64,000 bases of DNA. It comes from Candidatus Angelobacter sp. Gp1-AA117. Its GTDB lineage: Bacteria > Acidobacteriota > Terriglobia > Terriglobales > Acidobacteriaceae. Below are positions 42,056 to 54,300 of this stretch, one piece after another. How positions within the stretch are numbered: position 1 is the first letter of the stretch; every line of letters starts with the position of its first letter. The stretch is taken from contig QHVI01000014.1 in NCBI GenBank assembly GCA_003223515.1, positions 62,001 through 126,000 of the forward strand, written 5' to 3'. Both the position numbers and the translations under genes were made by a program. The notes under the pieces are model-generated. The model made no database searches. It was not told the DNA's origin and saw nothing but the letters and a program-made list of their open reading frames with translations.

Positions 42056-45000
42056 TCATTCCTGAATCAGTGAATCATCCTCGTCTGAAGCCAGGGCGAG
42101 TTCGAGCAGCAATTTGGCATTGCGCAGGAGCCGCCCGGGGTCGTTTTCGTTTTCCAGCATCGCGCGCGCCAGGCCGTCAATGGCAGGGCTTTCAAAGATC
42201 CTGCGCACCGGCAGCTCTACATGAAGCGCTTCACGGATACGGGAGGAAATCTGGGTGGCCAGCAGAGAATGGCCGCCCAGTTCAAAGAAGTCGTCGAAAA
42301 TGCCAATACGCTCCACCCGCAGTACCTCGGAGAAGATAATGGCCAGCACCTCCTCCAGCTCTGTTCGCGGAGCGACATAGCCCCGGCTCGACTCCGGCTT
42401 GCCGGGTTCAGGTAAGCTGCGGCGGTCAATTTTTCCGGAGGGCGTGAGCGGGAACGCGTCCAGGGGCACAAACACGGCAGGCACCATGTGGTCCGGAAGC
42501 CTTTCATGGAGGGAGTCGCGCAGTTCTTTACTGCTGACCGTCTGGCCCGGATGGAATACAACATAGGCAATCAAACGGCCTTCCTGGCCATCCTTGTGCA
42601 GGACCACGGCCACGTCACGAACGCCGGGATGATGTTTGAGTTCTACTTCAATCTCGCCCAACTCAACGCGCATGCCGCGAATCTTCACTTGCAGGTCATT
42701 GCGGCCGAGGAATTCCAGGTTTCCGTCTGCCTGATAGCTAACCAGATCTCCGGTTTTGTACATTCGCGATCCCGGTTTATTGCTGAAGGGGTCAGGCAGG
42801 AACCTCTCCGCAGTAAGGTCAGTCCGCTTCAAATATCCGTGGGCAAGACAGAGGCCACTGATGTACAGCTCTCCGGGCACGCCGATAGGCACAGGCTGGA
42901 GGTAACTATCGAGCACATAAGTCTTAGTGTTGCTGATGGGACGTCCGAGCGGAGGAAGCGCAGGCCAATCTTCCACCTGCTCAGGCAGCGGGAATGAGGT
43001 CATGACATGCGTTTCTGATGGGCCATAGTGGTTGTATAGGCGACAGTCTTTGAGCTGGCGGAAAAGCCTGGTCATTGCCGGCGTGATCTGGAGTTGCTCG
43101 CCGCCAGCCATAAATTCGCGCATCGAAGCAAATATTTCAGGCTGATCACAGAATTCCTCCGCCAGTTTTTGCAGGACGACGGGCGGCAGATGAAATCTCT
43201 CCACACCATGTTGCTTCACAAAGTGTCCTAAAGCCGGAAGCTCGAGACGAAGCGCCTCAGATGGAAGCACCAGCACTCCGCCTGACATGAAGGTGGAAAA
43301 GATCTCCTGAAAACTGATGTCGAAATTCAAGGAAGCAAACTGGAGAGTACGCTGGGACTGGCGCAATGAATTCTGGTGCCATGTAACCAGATTCACCACC
43401 ACGCGATGAGGCACTACCACACCTTTGGGCCGGCCGGTTGAGCCTGAAGTATAGATGACATACATCCAGTCCTCCGGGGTAACGGCGACTTGTGGAGCGT
43501 CTTCCGGTTCTTTGCTGATCGTCTGCCATTCCGAATCCAGGCAAACCAGCCGCATGCCGGAAGCCGGGAGCATAGCTGCCTGGGCCTCCTGAGAGACAAC
43601 AACAGGTGCTCCGCTGTCTTCAAGCATGAAGGCGAGACGCTCCTTTGGATAGGCCGGATCAAGAGGAATGCAGGCTGCGCCACATTTCAAAATGCCCAGC
43701 ACAGCGACGATCATTTCCGGGGACCGATCCATGAAGATGCCGACGAACTCACCTGGCCGCGCGCCCAATGATGAGAGATAATGCGCCAGTTGATTGGCGC
43801 GGGCGTTCAACTGGGCATACGTGAGTTCCTGGTTCTCAAAGACGAGCGCAGTTGCATTCGGAGCATGCCGTACCTGGGCCTCAAAGAGCTGGTGCGCAGG
43901 AAGCTGCGGAGAGTCTGCTTCGGTTGCGTTCCACTCTTCCAGCATCTGGTAACGTTCGTGGCGGGTGAGCAATGGCAAGCCGGAGATGAGCTGGTCGGGA
44001 TTGGCCACAATGGCAGAGAGCAGAGTGAGCAAATGCCCAGACATGCGCTCGACGGTTTCGCGGGTAAAAAGGTCAACGTTATATTCCAGGGTGCCTAATA
44101 TCTCGGGGCCGTGGTCCCTGGCAAACAGAGTCAAGTCGAACTTTGCCGACTTGTTATCGCAGTCCAGCAAAGTTGCAGATAAGCCAGGCATCTCGTCCGT
44201 CGGCGGAATCGTAGGCTCAAAATTGAAGATGACCTGCACTAAGGGGCTGTGACTGAGGCTGCGCTCCGGATGAAATTGTTCAACCAGATATTCGAACGGA
44301 AGGTCCTGGTGAGCATAGGCTCCGAGCGCCGCTTCCTTTACCAGCGCGAGAACTTCGCGGAAGGAGAGCTCGCCAGAGACACTTGTCCGCATGGGAAGAG
44401 TATTCGCAAAAAATCCAATCAGCCCTTCCAGCTCTTTGCGGTTGCGGTTGGCAATGGGCGATCCCACGATGATCTCCTGCTGGCCGGTATAGCGATGGAG
44501 CAGGACGTTGAAGGCGGCCAGCAGCACCATGAACATGGTGGCCTGCTGGGTGCGGCAAAATGCTTTCAGCGACTGCGAAAGGGCAGGTGAAAACGGAAAG
44601 GTGAAATTAGCGCCGCCATAAGTCTGCACGGCAGGACGGGGAAAGTCCGTGGGCAGTTCCAGCACAGCGGGTTTCGCGCCAAGATGCTGTTTCCAATAGG
44701 CAAGCTGTTGCTCCAGCACTTCGCCCTGCAACCACTTCCGCTGCCACGCCGCAAAATCCGCGTACTGGATGGGAAGGGGCGGGAGATCAGGCGCGCGTCC
44801 GCCGGCGTACAGCGCAACTGCCTCACGCACGAGAACATTCATGGACCATCCATCGGTCACGATGTGGTGCATTGCCAGAAGCAAAACATGTTCCTCAGCC
44901 GCCATGCGAACCAGGGTGATGCGCAATAGCGGCCCCTTTTTCAAATCGAAGGGCCGGCATATCTCATCACTAAATAAAGCGTGGAACTGCTCCTGCCGCT

Positions 45001-45394
45001 CTGGCTGCCCCAGATGCGCAAGGTCGATCCGGCGAATAGGGATTGAATGCTGCTGGCCAATGATCTGCACCGGCTGGCCTTCACTAAGTTCAAAGGTGGT
45101 GCGCAAGGCCTCATGGCGCCAAACCAGGTGATTGAACGCTTCCTGTAAGGCAGAGACATTCAGGTTGCCGCGCAGGGAAACCGGCGTGAGCAGGTTGTAG
45201 ACAAAACTGGCAGGCTCAAACTGATCAAAGAACCACAGCCGCTGTTGTGAAAATGATAATGGCGCAGGGCCACTTTCCTGGCGGCGTGGAATTTTGTCCT
45301 CCGCGGATGCCATGCCTTCTTTGCTTAGCAGGGCATCCAGAATCGCCTTCTTCCTGGGCGAAAGCTGGAATTTGTTGTGGATAGTACTGCTCAT
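42056..45394 (-). CDS. ORF-C: single-module nonribosomal peptide synthetase, C-A(Pro-like clade)-PCP
   Basis: 1112 aa. C domain HHIVTDGWSMNVLVREA; A domain [72 protein letters not shown], giving code DIQHMGHVM; PCP DFFELGGHSLLATQISSRI. Confidence 0.95.
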   Translation of the reverse strand: MSSTIHNKFQLSPRKKAILDALLSKEGMASAEDKIPRRQESGPAPLSFSQQRLWFFDQFEPASFVYNLLTPVSLRGNLNVSALQEAFNHLVWRHEALRTTFELSEGQPVQIIGQQHSIPIRRIDLAHLGQPERQEQFHALFSDEICRPFDLKKGPLLRITLVRMAAEEHVLLLAMHHIVTDGWSMNVLVREAVALYAGGRAPDLPPLPIQYADFAAWQRKWLQGEVLEQQLAYWKQHLGAKPAVLELPTDFPRPAVQTYGGANFTFPFSPALSQSLKAFCRTQQATMFMVLLAAFNVLLHRYTGQQEIIVGSPIANRNRKELEGLIGFFANTLPMRTSVSGELSFREVLALVKEAALGAYAHQDLPFEYLVEQFHPERSLSHSPLVQVIFNFEPTIPPTDEMPGLSATLLDCDNKSAKFDLTLFARDHGPEILGTLEYNVDLFTRETVERMSGHLLTLLSAIVANPDQLISGLPLLTRHERYQMLEEWNATEADSPQLPAHQLFEAQVRHAPNATALVFENQELTYAQLNARANQLAHYLSSLGARPGEFVGIFMDRSPEMIVAVLGILKCGAACIPLDPAYPKERLAFMLEDSGAPVVVSQEAQAAMLPASGMRLVCLDSEWQTISKEPEDAPQVAVTPEDWMYVIYTSGSTGRPKGVVVPHRVVVNLVTWHQNSLRQSQRTLQFASLNFDISFQEIFSTFMSGGVLVLPSEALRLELPALGHFVKQHGVERFHLPPVVLQKLAEEFCDQPEIFASMREFMAGGEQLQITPAMTRLFRQLKDCRLYNHYGPSETHVMTSFPLPEQVEDWPALPPLGRPISNTKTYVLDSYLQPVPIGVPGELYISGLCLAHGYLKRTDLTAERFLPDPFSNKPGSRMYKTGDLVSYQADGNLEFLGRNDLQVKIRGMRVELGEIEVELKHHPGVRDVAVVLHKDGQEGRLIAYVVFHPGQTVSSKELRDSLHERLPDHMVPAVFVPLDAFPLTPSGKIDRRSLPEPGKPESSRGYVAPRTELEEVLAIIFSEVLRVERIGIFDDFFELGGHSLLATQISSRIREALHVELPVRRIFESPAIDGLARAMLENENDPGRLLRNAKLLLELALASDEDDSLIQE

Positions 45395-48300
45395 GACACC
45401 TGCTCCTTTGCTTCATGCCCCAATGGCTTGGCTACCATGCTCTCCGCCTGATCATCAGAGACACTGACCAGCTTCACCATAAGCTCCGCCCTGCGCTGGA
45501 CGCGGGGACGCTCGTCTTCATCTTCCAGCAAGGCTTCGGCGATTCCAGCCACCGTGGGGCCTTCAAAAATCCTTCTGAGCGAGACTTCAACCTGGAAGGT
45601 CTCACGCAAATGACTGGCGAGCTGGACAGCCAACAGGGAGTGACCGCCGCACTCAAAGAAATGATCGAAAATTCCCACCTGCTCTCTCTGCAACAGCTCC
45701 GCAAAGATGGCAGCTACGATTTCTTCCACCGGGGTGCGGGGCGCAAAGTATTCCTGTTCCGAACCGGGATTTTCGTTTGTCGGAATAGGCAAAGCTTTGC
45801 GATCGAGCTTGCCGCTGGAGGTAAGCGGAAGAGAGTTGAGCACCATGAACCAGGAAGGAAGCATGTAATCCGGCAGACGTTCTTTGAGATAATTGCGAAC
45901 TTGCCGCAAGGTGGCTGGCTGGCCGGGCTTGAGCGTTGCATAGGCGGCCAGGCGCTTATCACCCACTCCATTCCCATGGACTATGACTGCCGTATCCTGT
46001 ATTGCCGGATGCTGCAGCAGAGCGCGCTCAATCTCTTCCAATTCCACGCGGTGGCCGCGGATTTTGATCTGGTGGTCAATGCGGCCTAGGAATTCGATTT
46101 CACCATTGCCTGAGAACTGTCCTAAATCTCCAGTCTTATACAACCTTGCGCCGCAAGCCGCGCTGAATGGATCAGGAATAAACTTTTCGGCAGTCAGCGC
46201 GGCCTGGTTCAGGTAGCCGCGGGCCAGAGCAACGCCCCCTAGATGAATCTCTCCCGGCACGCCGGGCGGAACGGGGCCCATCTCCTCATTGAGGATGTAA
46301 ATGGAGATATTTTGAAGAGGGCGTCCGATGGGCACGCGAGTACGGTGCTCAAGCGAAGGTCCCGAAATATCGTGACGCCAGGCAGTGGCTGTAATGGTGG
46401 CTTCGGTTGGGCCATACATATTACGGAACGCCACGCGACCGCCGGTTATTCTGCTCCATTGTGCGAGACTTTCGAGCGAGGGACTCTCGCCACCGACTGA
46501 GAGCATTCGCAGATGCGCCGGAACAGCCAGCTTGCCACTGGAAAGCTCGCCTGTCATGTGATGCCACAGGACCACCGGCAAATGTGCGGTAGTGATTTCA
46601 TGCTGTTCGCAAAATACCAGCAACTCTTGCGGAGCATAGGCAAACGAATCTGCCGGGCAAACCAGGGTGGCGCCGCTTAGAAATACCGGGAAAATATCTT
46701 CCGCAGAAGCATCGAAGCTCAATGGAAAGAACTGCAACATGCGGCGGCCAGGCTGAAGATCGTAGAGTTCCACCATCTGCAGGGCATGGTTCACCAGCGC
46801 GCGATGTGAAACCATGCTCCCCTTTGGATTTCCAGTGGAACCGGAAGTGTAGATCACATAAGCGAGACATTCAGGGCTGAGCGGAACTTGCAGATTGGCA
46901 GTGTCATCATCCGCAGCTTTTGCAGGTGCATCAACCGCAATCGTCTTAACGTTAGCAGCAGGCAGCATGGCCTGTAGATGCTGCTGGGTGAGCAGCACTG
47001 TGGGCGTAGCATCGGAGAGCAGGAACCTGGTTCTCTCAGCCGGATGCTGGGGGTTCAGCGGCACATAAGCAGCGCCGGCTTTCAATACAGCCAAGACAGC
47101 GATAAACATTTCCGCTGAGCGCTCCATGAAGATGGCTACGCGAGATTCCACTCCAATTCCCTGCTTCTGCAACTCGCGCGCAAGCTGGTTAGCCCGGCGG
47201 TTCAGATCACGATAGGTGAGGCGGCCGTGAACGGTGACGATGGCAAGAACATCAGGGGTGCGTCCGGCCTGCTGCTCGAACAACTGATGAATGGCTGCTT
47301 CAGGCAAAGGACGGTTGCCGGAGCGGCTGAATTCCGAGAGCACCTGATGCAGCGCAGCATGATCCAAGGCTTCTTCGAGCGCGTGCAGATGCAGGGCTGG
47401 CTGGGCGATCATCTGCTGCAAAATAGCCTGATAATCCTGGACCATGCGGGCGATGGTTTGCTCCTCAAAAAGTGCGGTATTGTATTCAAAGTTGCAACTC
47501 ATCGTGTCTTTGTCTTCAGACACAAGCAGGGCGAGTTCGAATTTGGCGCTGCCGCTGTCTATGGGGAAAGAAGAAATCTGGAGACTGCCTAGCCGCAGTT
47601 CAGGCAGGGGCGCATTCTCCAATACGAACATCACCTGGACGATGGGTGCGCGCACCGAATCACGCCGGGGCTGCAGTTGCTCAACCAGTTTTTCAAAAGG
47701 CAGGTCCTGATGCGCATAGGCTGCCAGGCAGGTCTCGCGAACGCGATGCAGCAGATCACGAAGGCTGGGATTGCCCGATAGGTCTGTGCGCAATGGCAGC
47801 GTGTTGACGAAGAAACCAATGAGCGGCTCAATCTCGCTATGGTTGCGCCCGGCAATCGCGGTTCCGATGACTAAGTCAGACTGCCTGGCGCGCTGAGCAA
47901 GCAATATCTTCCAGGCCGCCAGCAGCGCCATAAAGAGTGTGACGCCTTCATTTGCGGCCAACGCCTTAATGTCCTTGGTAATAGCAGGCGAAAGAGTGAT
48001 GGTGAGTTTTCTGCCCTGGTACGTCTGCCGTCCGGGATACGGGTGGTACACAGGCAACCCCAGTTCTGGTGGCGCTCCGGCAAGGCGGTCTTTCCAGTAG
48101 TCAAGCTGTGAGTCCAATACGTCACCGCTCAACCATTCACGCTGCCATACTGCATAATCTGCGTATTGAATTTGCAGCGGAGGCAGCGGCGATGCTTGGC
48201 CGGCGGAGAAAGCCGCGTACAATTCTGTGAGTTCGTGGACGAAAATCCCGAGCGACCATCCGTCGGAAACAATGTGGTGCATCACTGCGAGCAGCAGGTG

Positions 48301-51300
48301 GTCTTCAGGAGAGAGCCGGAAAACATTGAGCCGCAACAGCGGCGGTTTTTCGAGATCGAAGGCGCGCTGCACATCCTGATGGACCAGCAGGCTGATTTGT
48401 TGTTCCTGCTCTGCCTGTGACAGGTGAGTGAGATCGGTAATAGTCAGGGGAGCGGTCAATCTATCGACAATGATCTGCGCCGGTTCCCTGTCAATCTGCA
48501 CGAAGCTGGTGCGCAAAATTTCGTGCCGCTGGACGATTTCGTTGACACACTTTTCCAGAACAGCCGTGTCCAGCTCACCCTTGAGGTGAACAGCCACAGG
48601 GATGTTATAAAAGGGCGAGCCCGATTCCAGGCGGTCAATGAACCATAACCTCTGCTGGGCGAAAGAGAGAGGCAGAGGACCGCTGCGGGCGGTCCGCAGC
48701 AATGGAGGCGCTTGCAGTTTGCTGTCCTTGAGTTTCCCTGTGACGATTCCCGCGAGACCGGCAATGGTAGGGGAAGCAAAGAGGTCATGCACGTGCAATT
48801 CGATGTGGAAGACGTTGCGCGCACGCGAGATGACCTGCGTGGCGTTGAGAGAGTGCCCTCCCGACTCAAAAAAGTTGTCATGGATGCCGGCCTTCTCTAA
48901 CTTGAGCACCTGCCTCCAGATGCCGGCCAGCAACTCCTGGATAAAGGTGTGCGGCGCGACGAAATGCTTCTCCGGAAGCCTGAGGGCGGCAGGCGCAGGC
49001 AAAGCTTTGCGGTCTACTTTGCCGTTGCTGGTCATAGGCATCTGCTCAATCAGCAGGATTGCCGAGGGCGCCATCCAGTCAGGCACTTTGGTTTTCAGGT
49101 AAGCACGCAGATCGCTGCTGGTAGGATGGCTTTCTTCTTTGGGCACGACATAGGCGACCAGTTGCTTTTCCCCGGCCACGTCTTCACGCAGCACCACGGC
49201 ATTGGTCTTGACTCCGGGATACGCGCCCAGCACCGATTCAATTTCGCCAAGTTCGATGCGGTATCCGCGAATTTTGAGCTGATGATCGATACGCCCAAGG
49301 CACTCCATTCTTGCATCGGGGCGATAGCGGACCAGATCGCCGGTGCGGTACATGCGCACGCCAGGCTCGCTGCTGAATGGATCAGGTATGAACCGCTCTG
49401 CCGTGAGTTCGGGCCGGTTCACATAGCCGCGCGCAAGTCCTTCTCCGCTTACGTGCAATTCGCCGGTAACTCCCCGGGGCACAGGCTGAAGCTGCTGGTT
49501 GAGCACATAGAGCTGGCGATTGGCGATTGGGCGGCCAATGGTCACAGGAGTGTTGCTGCCTTTCTCCATTAAGGCGGCGGTGGTGTAGCTGGTGTCTTCG
49601 GAGAGTCCGTAGAGGTTCCAGACTTTTTCAATGCTGGTCAGCTCAAAAATCTGGTTCACGATTTTTTCCGGCAGCACCTCACCCGCAAGCAATACGGCCC
49701 TGGTGGTTTCAGGCACCCATCCCAGACGTGAAAGCTCAGCGATGGCAGAAGGCACGGTGCTGATGAACGTGACTTTATTTTTGGCGGCCAGCGTATGTAG
49801 CTGGAGGACATTTTCTGCCATGATGACTGCCCCGCCCCAACTCAGCGGGACATAAATCTCAAACACGGACATGTCGAAGCAGATGGAAGAAGCGGCCAGA
49901 ACTCCAGCCAGTGTTTCTCTTCCAAATTCAAGCTGGGCCCAATGCATGAGTCCCAGAGTGCTGTGGTGCTCGATGGCTGCTCCCTTGGGTTTGCCGGTGG
50001 AACCGGAGGTATAGACGAGATAGGCAACATTGCTGGAGATCAATCCGCTATGCACGTTGGCGGTGCTTGCGTGGCTGATGGTGGGCCAGTCGGTGTCGAG
50101 ACAGACCGTGTTTTCCACGCGTTGCGGCAGGATTTCTTTCAAATCACTCTGGGTGACCAGTACCCTGATCTGAGTATCTTCAAGCATGAACTTCAGGCGC
50201 TCGGCAGGATATTGAGGATCAAGCGGAACATAAGCCCCGCCTGATTTGAGGATCCCCAGAAGTCCAACCGTCATCTGATTGGTGCGCTGCATGCAGATTC
50301 CCACCAGAGTTTCCGGACCCACGCCCAGGGAGCGCAGATGATGTCCTAGCTGGTTGGCGCGTTCATTCAATTCACGGTAAGTAAGCTGCTCTTCGCCATA
50401 GATGGCCGCGGGAGCATGAGGAACAAGCTCCGCCTGTTTTTCAAACAGGGCCAGGAAACTTTGCTCCTTCGGGTAATCCATAAAGGTATGGTTCCACTGC
50501 GCCAATAACTGGTACTGCTCGGCTTGCGAAAGGAAACAAATAGCTTCATGGCTGGCAAAAGGAGCGTCAGCCATCGCAGAAAGCACGCGCGAATAGTATC
50601 CGGCCGCTTTTTCAACATCTTCAGGAGAGATGGACAGCTCGCGGTAATCGAGGGCAAGGGTGATCCTGGATAATGCTTCATCGAGATTGAACTGGGCGGT
50701 CAGCGCGTAATAGGTTTGTTCGGTGCCGGACAAAGATGCGCCTTCGATTTCACCCGTCTTGAGCAGCCGCTGATAAACGTGAAAGTGGGTGAAATTGAAA
50801 GCTGTATCAAACAGGTTCTCCGCACCGTAAAGATGCTGGAGGCGCTGAATCGGGTAGCGGCGGTGAGGAAGCAACCGGCGTTCTTCTTCAGCCACCCGGC
50901 GCGCCAGTTCAGACCAGTTCTCAGCTTCCAGACTCAGCTTGAACGGCAGAATGTTGAGAAACATGCCGATCAGCTTTTCACCATCTTCAATTTCGGGGCG
51001 GCCATTCATGAAGAGGCCGGTAAACACGCCGGACTGCCCGCTCAATACGCTGATGACTTTGCAATGAGCGGCCAGGAGGATGCTCTTGATAGACAGACCT
51101 TCGGCTGCGGCTAATTCATGCAGTACGTTGGAAGTTTGGTGGGAAATAGGCACATCAATGCGGCCTACTCTCGGGGAGCCGCTCTGCTGACGCAGGAGTG
51201 AAGTACCGGTGATCCTGCTGCCATTGGCATCACTGAATTTTTCAGACCAGTAGCGCCGGCTTTCTTCCGAAGCGATGGTCTGCTGTTCGAGAGCCACAAA

Positions 51301-54300
51301 ATCAGCGTAAGAGGCGCGCAGAGGGGCAGGTGGGATTGACTCCTCTCTGATCAACCTGGAGTAATTCTCGAAAATCTCGGTGACCAGCGAAGCGACGCTC
51401 CAGCCGTCAAGAAATGGCTCGCTGAGGCTGAATTGGAAGCTATCTTCACCGCGCCGGTGCAAATGAACGCGAAGCAGCGGGACCGAGTTCCATTCAAAGC
51501 TCCGGTGTTTTTCAGCTTCCATCCACCTGGCGATTTCGGCCTCCTGCTCTTCAGCAGTGAGATGGCGCAGGTCTTCTACCTCGATAAGAATGGTTGCACC
51601 GGGATGAACGAACTGCAGTGGTCCGCTGAAATCAGTCAAGTCAAAAGAGGTGCGCAGCATGGGATGGCGGCGCGTCACGTAATCAATGGCCATTCGCAGG
51701 CCGGGGAGATCAAAGCGGCCACGAAGATGAAAAGTGGTGATGTAGATGAGGTAATCGGCGCTGTACTCGCTGTGAAAAACCATTCCCGATTGAAGGCTTG
51801 AGAGCGGGTAAGCATCTTCCAGACCTGCGGGAAGTTTCTGACGGTCTTCTTCTGATAAAAGGCTGAAAGGCTGCACGCGATTGGGGGCCGCAGCCGCGCC
51901 AGCGCCGTTTAATTGCTGCGCGAGCTCACGGATGGTCTGGTATTGGAAGAGTTGCTGGATGGAAAGATCCAGCCCTCTGGCATGAGCATGGGCACGCACT
52001 TCAATACTGCGGATGGAATCTCCGCCCAGGGTGAAGTAATTATCTTCTACTCCGACGCGTTCCAGATGCAGCACCTGCGACCAGATTTCAGCCAGCGTCT
52101 TTTCCAGGTCAGTGGCAGGGGGCACATAGCTTTCCTCAAGCTCCGGCCTGCTGTGTTCAGGAACAGGCAACCCGCGACGGTCAATCTTGCCATGCGCGGT
52201 GAGCGGCAGTGCCTCCAAATACATCACAGACGCGGGAAGCATGTAGTCCGGCAGCGTGCTGCCGGCAAAGTGCCGCAGATCGCTGGAGGAAGGCAAGTGA
52301 TTATTTTTTGCGGCTACGTACAGGACCAGACGCTTTTCACCGCTGCTTTCCTGATGGAGAGCAGCGACACAATCCTGCACCTGCGGGTGCTGCCGGAAGA
52401 CATTTTCAATTTCGCCTAACTCGATGCGGAATCCGCGAATCTTCACCTGCTGATCAACTCTGCCCAGATATTCCAGATCCGCGCCCCTGTACCTTCCCAG
52501 ATCGCCAGTCTTGTACAGGCGGTCTCCGGGCACGGTGGCAAAGGGGTTCGGCACAAAGCGCTCTGCGGTGAGTTCCGGGCGCCGCAGATATCCGCGCGCT
52601 ACACCCGCACCTCCCACAAATATTTCCCCGGCCACTGCGGGCGGCACAGGCAGCATGTGCCGGTCGAGTATGTAGATTTCGAGATCAGGAATCGCGACTC
52701 CGATCCGGCTCTCTTTGGGCGGGGCTGTCTCTTGTTTGGAGACAGGACGCCAGGTGACATGCACCGTGGTTTCCGTGATCCCGTACATGTTTACGAGGCG
52801 AGGACAGTCCGGATGTCTTTCAAGCCATGGTTTCAACATGACAAAATCCAGGGCTTCGCCGCCAAAAATGACTTCGCGCAAGGCGAGTTGTGGCCGGTAC
52901 GGGAGCGCGCCTTCAGCCTCAATAAGCTGGCGAAAGGCTGAAGGGGTCTGGTTGAGAATCGTGACTTTCTCTTTTATTAATAGATCAAGAAATACGTCAG
53001 GCGAGCGGGTCACCCAATAAGGAACGATTACCAGGCGTCCGCCATAGAGCAGCGCTCCCCAGAGTTCCCAGACAGAAAAATCAAAGGCGCAGGAGTGGAA
53101 GAGTGTCCATACATCATCAGCACGGAAGTTGAACCATTCTTGTGTTGCCTGAAAGAGCCGCACCACGTTCGCATGCGAAACAACTACTCCTTTAGGTTGT
53201 CCGGTCGAGCCTGATGTATAGATCACATAAGCGGCCTGTCCGGGAATGATGGCCTGTGCAGGATTGGCGCGGTCTTCACGCGCGATGGTTTCCCGCTCAT
53301 CTTCCAGGCAGATTGTCTTTACTTCCGCCGATGCAAGGCGGTCGCGCAGGTCCTTTTGCACCAGCACCGCCGCTGCGCCGCTGTCATGCAGCATGAAATC
53401 CAGGCGCTCCGGCGGATAAGCAGGATCGAGCGGCAGATAAGCAGCACCGGTCTTGAGAATTCCCAGAATCGAGATCACCAGGTCAAGAGTGCGCTCGGCG
53501 AGAATGCCAACCAGCATCTCAGGCCCGATGCCCTCCGCCAACAGGTAATGAGCTAATTGATTTGCCCGCTCATTGATATCTTTATAGGTAAGCCATTGTT
53601 CGCCGAAACCTGCCGCCCGAGCTTCAGGATGAAGCTTTACACCGGCCTCAAACAATTCGACCAGGCTCGTGCTCACCGTGTATTCGCTCCTGCGCCTGCA
53701 AGTCTTGACCAGTTGCGCTTTCTCCGCATTGCCAAGCAGCGGAATTTCAGAGATGCGCCCCTTCGGATTTTCAACCATTCCCCGCAAGAGATTGTGGAAA
53801 TGATCAAGCAGGCGGCTAGCGGTGGAGCGGCTGAACAGGTCAGTGTTGTATTCGAGCGTACAGGATAGACCGGCGCTACTTTCCTGGGCAATCAAGGTGA
53901 GATCGAATTTCGATGTCCCGGTATCTATGTCCACCGGGGTTATGGCCAAATTGGGCAGCGTGTAGCCGGAGGACGGCAGGTTCTGCAGGGCAAACACCGC
54001 CTGAAATACAGGCTGGCGGCTGGGATCGCGCGGAGGCTGCAAATCCTCCAGCAATTTCTCAAATGGGATGTCCTGGTGAGCATAGGCGCCCAGCGCAGTT
54101 TCGCGGACACGAGCCAGCAGTTCTTCCACTGTGGGGTCGCCGCTTAAATCGCTGCGCAATGCCAAAGTGTTGGCGAAGTATCCGATCAGCTCTTCAATTT
54201 CCGGACGCGTGCGGTTAGCGATAGGAGAACCTGCAACAATATCTTCCTGTCCGCTGTAGCGATGCAGGAGAAGTTTGTAACCGGCCAGCAGAAACATAAA

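Noticed and set aside
41260-42339. 359 aa plus-strand ORF spanning the HDO gene and the ORF-C 3' end
   Set aside because: Crosses two well-supported minus-strand genes; no family motifs.
50450-51850. Heterocyclisation (Cy) or X domain for the atypical C domain
   Set aside because: No DxxxxD motif and no HRxxxDD; LDGWS and the C-domain flanks are retained, so it was kept as an atypical C domain.
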